This document shows, piece by piece, positions 20,205 through 24,035 of a DNA stretch of 24,035 bases (position 1 is its first letter; each line of letters opens with the position of its first letter). Source of the stretch: a virus; IMG/VR virus record IMGVR_UViG_3300044732_000456, positions 1 through 24,035 of that record; one strand, 5' to 3'. Under the pieces are notes generated by a model that saw only the letters and a list, made by a program, of their open reading frames with translations, was not told where the DNA came from and made no database searches. A program made the position numbers and the translations under genes.

Positions 20205-20647
20205 GCGGCAGGAGCTTCGACAACGGTGGCCGGCTCCGCAACCAAAACCGGCTCAACCTGCGGCAGCATCGGAGGCACGATCATCTCGGGCTGGGGCGGA
20301 GGAACAGGAGGAAGCCACGGCAGCGGCGGAGCGATGACCGGCGGGTTGATCTGGTTCTCGATCTGCGCGGTGACGTTTGCTTCGATGGCGGTCTTATCGA
20401 CGCCATTGCTGAAGCACCAACCAAGCACCTGCTGCTCGGTCAGATCCTCGTATGGCGTGAAGTCACCGCTGGGCGCAGCGAACGACGCGCTGCCGTAGCA
20501 GGTGCCGCTGTAGGTCTTCGCGTCGTCGCCGGTGCCGATGGTTTCGGTGCCGTTGCAACGCCAGTCGGCGGTGATGACGACATCGGAGTAGGTGCCTTCG
20601 ACTTTGCGGACGAGAAGGCGTTCGATGATCCAGAGGATAGTAATCAT
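20201..20647 (-). CDS. DUF7936-like phage protein with Pro-rich tail, 148 aa
   Basis: The N-terminal 100 residues match a small family I recall from marine and freshwater phages: MITILWIIERLLVRK, VVITADWRCNGTE, YSGTCYGSASFAAPSGDFTP (46-65) and the helix LTEQQVLGWCFSNGVDKTAI, then NVTAQIENQINPPV. The C-terminal 45 residues are Pro/Val/Glu-rich (PPLPWLPPVPPPQPEMIVPP) and look like an unstructured tail. Function is unknown; it is usually found near fibre genes, so a virion or fibre-assembly role is possible. The ATG at 20647 has no Shine-Dalgarno and follows the fibre-like gene after 11 bases. Confidence 0.78.
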   Translation of the reverse strand: MITILWIIERLLVRKVEGTYSDVVITADWRCNGTETIGTGDDAKTYSGTCYGSASFAAPSGDFTPYEDLTEQQVLGWCFSNGVDKTAIEANVTAQIENQINPPVIAPPLPWLPPVPPPQPEMIVPPMLPQVEPVLVAEPATVVEAPAA

Positions 20648-20658
20648 GGTGGTATGGA

Positions 20659-21684
20659 TTAGGCGTTAGCGATGGTGGTAACAGTGCCAGAGCTTCCACG
20701 GTACTTCAGCGCACCGGCTTCGACGTAGAGCTGGCCCATGCCAGCAGGAGAAGTGCTTGGAGCAGTAGCGTCTGCAAGACCCAGAACCTTAGCGGCAGAA
20801 GTTCCGAAAGTGCTAACCCCCACGCCGACGTTGCCGGAGCCGTTAATTACAAGCTGTTGAACACCCTGACATCCAAAGCCGAGAAGTTGATTTGCAGTGC
20901 TTCCGCCAGTATGAGTAATGTAGCTGTCAGATGTAACACCGTCAGTCAGCGTGATTTTGGTAGTGTTGCCAGATCCGTTAGAATCCAATCGCAGGATGTT
21001 TGTAACGGATGAAGCAGTGCCAGTAAGAGTCCTGCGAACACTAAGTGAAGCATCTATGCCTCCACCAATGTTCAGCCCCGTGGAGTTCAGGGTCATTCGG
21101 GTGCCGCCTGCGCCGTCGTACCAAGAGAAGATTCCAGAAGGATCAGCAGCAAAGATTTCACTGCTGCCAGTAAACCCATTCGTGAGCGCAATCTTGAACT
21201 TGTCGCTGTCGGAGTTATCAATTCCAATGCTCCAGTTCTGACCGCCAGAAGTTAGGAAATTGACAAAAGGATCGTGTGTTGGATTTGAATCCAATGTCGC
21301 AATCCGAATAGATGCAGAACTACTGTTGCTGGCTGCAAGTAATCCGACAGCCGGTGCAGTAAAAGTTGAAGTCCAATCAAAATTGGCGGAAGCAATCGTG
21401 CCGTTTGTGTGAAGCAAAGCATAAGGTGTCGCCGTCCCAATACCCACCCGATTGTTTAACGTATCGACCTTCAGCACGTTTGTGTCCACCGTCAGATCGC
21501 CGGTGATGGTGGCGGAGGCGAGGGTGGCGGTGCCGCCGGCTCCCAGGATCTGGTTGCTGGTGATCTTCTTCGTGGTGCCCGATGCAGCCATCGTCGTGTC
21601 ACTGACATCGACAATGGGAAGGACATCCACCGCGGGATCGACGGTCGTGATCGCCGTCAGTGCTGTGATCTTTGTATCTGCCAT
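20659..21684 (-). CDS. Tail fibre-like structural protein, 341 aa
   Basis: The start [20 protein letters not shown] and [20 protein letters not shown] is typical of phage fibre and appendage proteins, followed by [20 protein letters not shown] (58-77) and [10 protein letters not shown], a motif very common in fibre shafts. The rest is Ser/Thr/Gly/Asn-rich beta sequence, with [20 protein letters not shown] and, at the end, [20 protein letters not shown]. That last motif is also common just before the end of fibre-type proteins. There is no chaperone (peptidase S74) domain and no obvious enzymatic domain. It may be an adapter or a second fibre working with the 440-aa one. Confidence 0.8.
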   Translation of the reverse strand: MADTKITALTAITTVDPAVDVLPIVDVSDTTMAASGTTKKITSNQILGAGGTATLASATITGDLTVDTNVLKVDTLNNRVGIGTATPYALLHTNGTIASANFDWTSTFTAPAVGLLAASNSSSASIRIATLDSNPTHDPFVNFLTSGGQNWSIGIDNSDSDKFKIALTNGFTGSSEIFAADPSGIFSWYDGAGGTRMTLNSTGLNIGGGIDASLSVRRTLTGTASSVTNILRLDSNGSGNTTKITLTDGVTSDSYITHTGGSTANQLLGFGCQGVQQLVINGSGNVGVGVSTFGTSAAKVLGLADATAPSTSPAGMGQLYVEAGALKYRGSSGTVTTIANA

Positions 21685-21690
21685 AAACTG

Positions 21691-21921
21691 TTAGTTAGCT
21701 TGAATGATGAGTTTGCCACTGTCCTCTTGCAGCAGGAACGACGCGTCCTCCAACAAGACGGAATCGAAAGTCCCAAACGTGATGACGATCTTGTCACCAT
21801 CCTCCAGCAGAACGAAGAAGTCGTCCTCCTGAAGCAGATCCCGGCGCAGGATAGGCAGATCGCCAGGGGTAACATTACCCCCGCCGTTCGATACCAGTCG
21901 TGTGCCGAGAGCGAGTGTCAC
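21691..21921 (-). CDS. Small acidic, Leu-rich phage protein, 76 aa
   Basis: The start codon is GTG at 21921, overlapping the neighbour's TGA as GTGA. The product begins MTLALGTRLVSNGGGNVTPG and then carries three copies of an LLQED/LLED element (DLLQEDDFFVLLEDGDKI, about 29-46, and SVLLEDASFLLQEDSGKL). This gives a small repeated beta-hairpin look: L-L-x-E-D repeated at about 8 to 16 residues. It lies between the capsid-linked small proteins and the fibre-like gene, so a head, neck or fibre attachment role is possible. I do not recognise an experimentally known family member. Confidence 0.72.
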   Translation of the reverse strand: MTLALGTRLVSNGGGNVTPGDLPILRRDLLQEDDFFVLLEDGDKIVITFGTFDSVLLEDASFLLQEDSGKLIIQAN

Positions 21922-22184
21922 GATTGAATCACGCCATTGAATGCGATCACCTGACCGCTGGAAATCTGGAAGCTCGTGATCGGTCCCGGTAGGGTAATAC
22001 CAGCAGGGATGGTCGCCGTGGACCAGGATCCGCTGATGTTGCCACCGGTGATTGAGCTAAAGGTGGTAGGGGCGATGGTGGTGATGGCCACAAACGGGCC
22101 AGTGGTCAGCGTGGTGGCTGTCACCAGTTGAAAGCCGCCCTGTCCCATCGAATACTCGATGGCCTGATTTGCTACGTCGCTCAT
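21918..22184 (-). CDS. Small beta-rich virion-type protein, 88 aa
   Basis: The ATG at 22184 forms an ATGA overlap with the preceding stop; the frame is open further to 22346 only as a shadow of that gene. The product MSDVANQAIEYSMGQGGFQL continues with VTATTLTTGPFVAITTIAPT, TFSSITGGNISGSWS and a C-terminal GPITSFQISSGQVIAFNGVI. This alternating strand pattern with a terminal T/S-SFQ-x-x-SGQVIA-motif is one I recall for small proteins encoded near the capsid gene in many phages. A decoration or connector-related role is plausible but not shown. Confidence 0.75.
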   Translation of the reverse strand: MSDVANQAIEYSMGQGGFQLVTATTLTTGPFVAITTIAPTTFSSITGGNISGSWSTATIPAGITLPGPITSFQISSGQVIAFNGVIQS

Positions 22185-22435
22185 ATATCCCAGATCTTCC
22201 GGATTTGATTCTTGGTGAAAGTGCTCTCGAAGCGGGATCCTTGGCGCTCTTCCATGCGGCTGAATCCCTTCTTCACTTGGTCCTTGAGTTCGGTCTCGCG
22301 AGCAAAGCCGGTGACCCCGAAGCGGGCCACCGGTTGTCGCATCCACCGCTTCCCATCAAGGACAACAGAGTCGGTACCCATCGGAGCGATATGCTCGATG
22401 GACTTGCCATTGTTCTCGAAGGTGTAGATCGGCAT
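22181..22435 (-). CDS. FmdB-like small phage protein without zinc cysteines, 84 aa
   Basis: The ATG at 22435 lies one base after the previous stop (TGATATG). The N-terminus MPIYTFENNGKSIEHIAPMG resembles the FmdB-type zinc ribbon start (MPxYxFxC...), followed by DGKRWMRQPVARFGVTGFAR (28-47) and a basic helical end DQVKKGFSRMEERQGSRF with NQIRKIWD. The four metal-binding cysteines of FmdB are all absent; the chain contains no Cys. The family likeness comes from memory. Such proteins commonly sit close to phage capsid genes. Its function is unknown; the loss of cysteines argues against metal binding. Confidence 0.72.
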   Translation of the reverse strand: MPIYTFENNGKSIEHIAPMGTDSVVLDGKRWMRQPVARFGVTGFARETELKDQVKKGFSRMEERQGSRFESTFTKNQIRKIWDI

Positions 22436-22436
22436 A

Positions 22437-22709
22437 TCAGGAACCCATTTCGCTGTCGTACTCCTCAACCATCTCCCGCATACCCTTCTCGTCCATCGGC
22501 TCCTTGGAGGCCATGGCCTTCTCGCTCTTGTTCTCGTACTCAGCGGGCATGCCGTTGACGCTGCGGATCTCGATATAGGCTTCGCCGTTTTCGAGCTTCT
22601 TGAGGACACCGCGAACATCGTCCAAAACCACTTCATCACCGACCTCGGGCATGGCCTGTTGGCCATCCTCCATGTCAGTGGAAAGGGCTTCGAGCGGAAT
22701 AGAAATCAT
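22437..22709 (-). CDS. Acidic capsid-adjacent protein, 90 aa
   Basis: I use the ATG at 22709 (MISIPLEALSTDMEDGQQAM). The frame opens further to an ATG at 22832, one base after the capsid stop, but those 41 extra codons run through a strong terminator-like hairpin and look unnatural. The protein has a strand-rich middle, PEVGDEVVLDDVRGVLKKLE (21-40), NGEAYIEIRSVNGMPAEYEN, and an acidic, Met-rich end. It has no cysteine. Placement directly after the capsid gene is typical of small capsid accessory or decoration proteins, but I have no specific family evidence. Confidence 0.7.
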   Translation of the reverse strand: MISIPLEALSTDMEDGQQAMPEVGDEVVLDDVRGVLKKLENGEAYIEIRSVNGMPAEYENKSEKAMASKEPMDEKGMREMVEEYDSEMGS

Positions 22710-22745
22710 GGGTGCATTGTTGTCAGCCTCATCGCATCCGCAAGC

Positions 22746-22788
22746 GGAATGAGAAGAGGGGGCACCACCTTTACGATGATGCCCCCTC
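22746..22788 (-). terminator. Hairpin after the capsid gene, probable partial terminator
   Basis: Two 14-base arms (22756-22769 and 22775-22788) pair with a 5-base loop: 12 Watson-Crick pairs and 2 G-T pairs, six of the first seven pairs being G-C. On the minus strand the stem is followed by TTCTCATTCC, a weak U-rich tail. It lies 46 bases after the capsid stop in the only sizeable gap of the window (22710-22833). A leaky terminator or RNA-stabilising stem after the capsid gene would keep capsid levels above those of downstream genes. Nothing else is seen in this gap. Confidence 0.65.
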
Positions 22789-22833
22789 GGGCTAACGGCA
22801 ATCACCATGATGGTGGCCGTCTTGGGTCGCATA

Positions 22834-23985
22834 TTACAGCGTGGTCGAGGTCTTCGTCCGATGCACCAAGTACCACACCGGGTTACCGGTGGAACCGGTG
22901 TTACCAGCGGCCAGACGCAGGGCGGCGAAGTACAGCTTCACACCAACGGTGACGAGCTGGTTCAACGGATCCGACTTGTCGGGGGTGTCGGTGATCACGA
23001 TGCGCGGGGACAACGGATCATCACCGGTCAGAGCAGGGATACCGAACGACTCGTTACCGAAGAAGAACGAGGCGATGATGTCCTTGCTGACTGCCAGACC
23101 GCCACCGGCGGAGGTCGCCTGATAGACGAACTCATCGGCAGCGGTACCGGAGCCGGTGCTGACGAACGAGTTGGTCTGGGTGACCACGCGGCAACCGTAG
23201 ATGGATCCAACCTCGCCCTTGTAGAACGGCTGGCCCTTGTTGCCGTAGTTGGAGGCGTTCAACCAGTCAGCATCGCGCATCAGGTCGCGGGTCACACGGG
23301 GGTCGGTGGCTAGGACGTAGCCGCCGTTGATCAGCGGGGCGCGGTTGCGCTTCAGGCGGGTCATGGAATCGAGGACAGCCGAAGCGGTCATCGTGGTGTT
23401 GGCCGCGGTGGTGTCGCTGTTCAGCGCAGAGAAGCTCTGCGTGGTCAGGGTGGCGGGGTTACCGTACACCTTCACGCCTCCGGAGCTGGCGATGACGTTC
23501 ACGGCGTCCGAGTTGTCGAACGTACCACCACCCTCGGCGGCGGAACCGATGGAGGAACCGCTGGCGGTGAGGTTGGAGCCGATCAGGGTGTTGCGGATCA
23601 CCGAGTCAACCCAGAGGGCCATGTCCAGACCAGAGGTCTTGGTGGCCTGCTGGAGCGAGTTGAACAGGTCGGTGGCGCGGAGGATGTCGGTCAATCCGAT
23701 CACCTGACCATACTGAGCCAGCGACTTGCTCAGGCTGTTGAGGGCCAGAGCGCGGTAGTTGGCGGAGCTGATCGGGGTACCCTCAGAGCTGATGGTCTGA
23801 ACACTGCCAACGCTCGGAGGTCCGAAACGGAACATCGAGATGGCCTTGTTACCATTGTTCTTGGGGATCGGAGCCTTCATGGAGAACTGATCGAGGATCG
23901 TCTCCTGTTGAACGATGGAGAGCAGCTCCTTGCTGAAGTAGTTCTGGAACTGGCTCGTGAGCGTGGTTGAAGTAGTAACTGGCAT
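22834..23985 (-). CDS. Major capsid protein, N4-gp56 family, 383 aa
   Basis: This is the HK97-fold shell protein. The start MPVTTSTTLTSQFQNYFSKE and the following LLSIVQQETILDQFSMKAPI (21-40), PKNNGNKAISMFRFGPPSVG (41-60) and YGQVIGLTDILRATDLFNSL are the recognisable N4-gp56 signature. Later come WVDSVIRNTLIGSN, RLKRNRAPLINGGYVLATDP, and FYKGEVGSIYGCRVVTQTN (probably part of the P- or A-domain). The length agrees with the family (about 350-420). It ends in a Gly/Thr-rich region. No Shine-Dalgarno precedes the ATG; the leader is A- and C-rich. A strong hairpin follows the stop. The family is found in N4-like and many other environmental phages, which supports but does not prove a podovirus. 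Confidence 0.93.
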   Translation of the reverse strand: MPVTTSTTLTSQFQNYFSKELLSIVQQETILDQFSMKAPIPKNNGNKAISMFRFGPPSVGSVQTISSEGTPISSANYRALALNSLSKSLAQYGQVIGLTDILRATDLFNSLQQATKTSGLDMALWVDSVIRNTLIGSNLTASGSSIGSAAEGGGTFDNSDAVNVIASSGGVKVYGNPATLTTQSFSALNSDTTAANTTMTASAVLDSMTRLKRNRAPLINGGYVLATDPRVTRDLMRDADWLNASNYGNKGQPFYKGEVGSIYGCRVVTQTNSFVSTGSGTAADEFVYQATSAGGGLAVSKDIIASFFFGNESFGIPALTGDDPLSPRIVITDTPDKSDPLNQLVTVGVKLYFAALRLAAGNTGSTGNPVWYLVHRTKTSTTL

Positions 23986-24006
23986 ATTTGAGTTGTGGTT
24001 GTTCTA

Positions 24007-24035
24007 TCAGTTTTCGTCCCGGTCGAACGCCCTCG
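24007..24035 (-). CDS. Possible C-terminal end of an upstream gene
   Basis: One minus-strand frame from the right edge reads RAFDRDEN and stops at TGA 24007-24009, 21 bases before the capsid ATG. The spacing is what the last codons of the preceding gene (scaffold or similar in other phages) would give, but eight residues cannot identify it. The other two frames have no stop before the capsid start. Confidence 0.35.

Noticed and set aside
22436-22666. 77-codon extension of the FmdB-like gene
   Set aside because: The Arg/Ser/Pro-rich extension is a shadow of the 90-aa gene; the ATG at 22435, one base after the previous stop, is the natural start.

Overview
The window is a segment of a tailed double-stranded DNA bacteriophage genome, most likely an uncultured environmental podovirus-like phage. 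Every credible gene is on the minus strand and the genes are packed almost end to end, so transcription runs from the right edge (24035) to the left edge (1). The only non-coding stretch longer than about 60 bases is 22710-22833. No tRNA, rRNA, CRISPR array, insertion sequence, integrase or attachment site was seen. Nothing names the host; GC content is moderate to high. The podovirus reading rests on an N4-gp56-type major capsid protein, thin-tail tube and nozzle proteins, and a set of internal-virion (DNA ejection) proteins including one of 1669 residues.

Right part (about 24035-6683) is the late, virion and lysis region. In transcription order: the tail of an unknown upstream gene, the major capsid protein and a terminator-like hairpin, four small capsid-associated proteins, a first fibre-like protein, a DUF7936-like protein, a small 53-residue protein, a lysis-type cluster (two overlapping holin-like membrane proteins, a 66-residue protein and an overlapping small lipoprotein), a second, strongly repetitive fibre, the tail tube adaptor, a tail nozzle/stabilisation protein carrying an adhesin-like insert, a GNAT-like protein, three proteins probably destined for the virion interior, and the giant 1669-residue protein. 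Portal, terminase and endolysin were not found and presumably lie outside the window.

Middle part (6629-2697) is a recombination and repair module: a small excisionase-type HTH protein, a RecT-like annealing protein, a RecE/PD-(D/E)XK exonuclease, a DUF669-like probable ssDNA-binding protein, a DExH helicase, a 45-residue membrane protein and a RuvC-like resolvase. Together these could resect DNA ends, coat and anneal single strands, move branches and cut junctions. No DNA polymerase or primase is visible.

Left part (2700-1) is a run of about a dozen very short genes joined almost without exception by 4-base ATGA or GTGA overlaps. Most have strong Shine-Dalgarno sequences encoded inside the last codons of the preceding gene. 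Products include a ribbon-helix-helix protein, a one-TM protein, four related short coiled-coil proteins and a conserved 181-residue phage protein of unknown role. This looks like an accessory or host-takeover cluster and is the least understood part.

Several genes here are shorter than 60 codons (2536-2700, 3127-3264, 19866-20039, 20043-20204, and 6456-6629 when started at its GTG). They were found by reading the minus strand directly and are supported by overlap junctions. Family assignments come from recognising motifs by eye; no database search was run.
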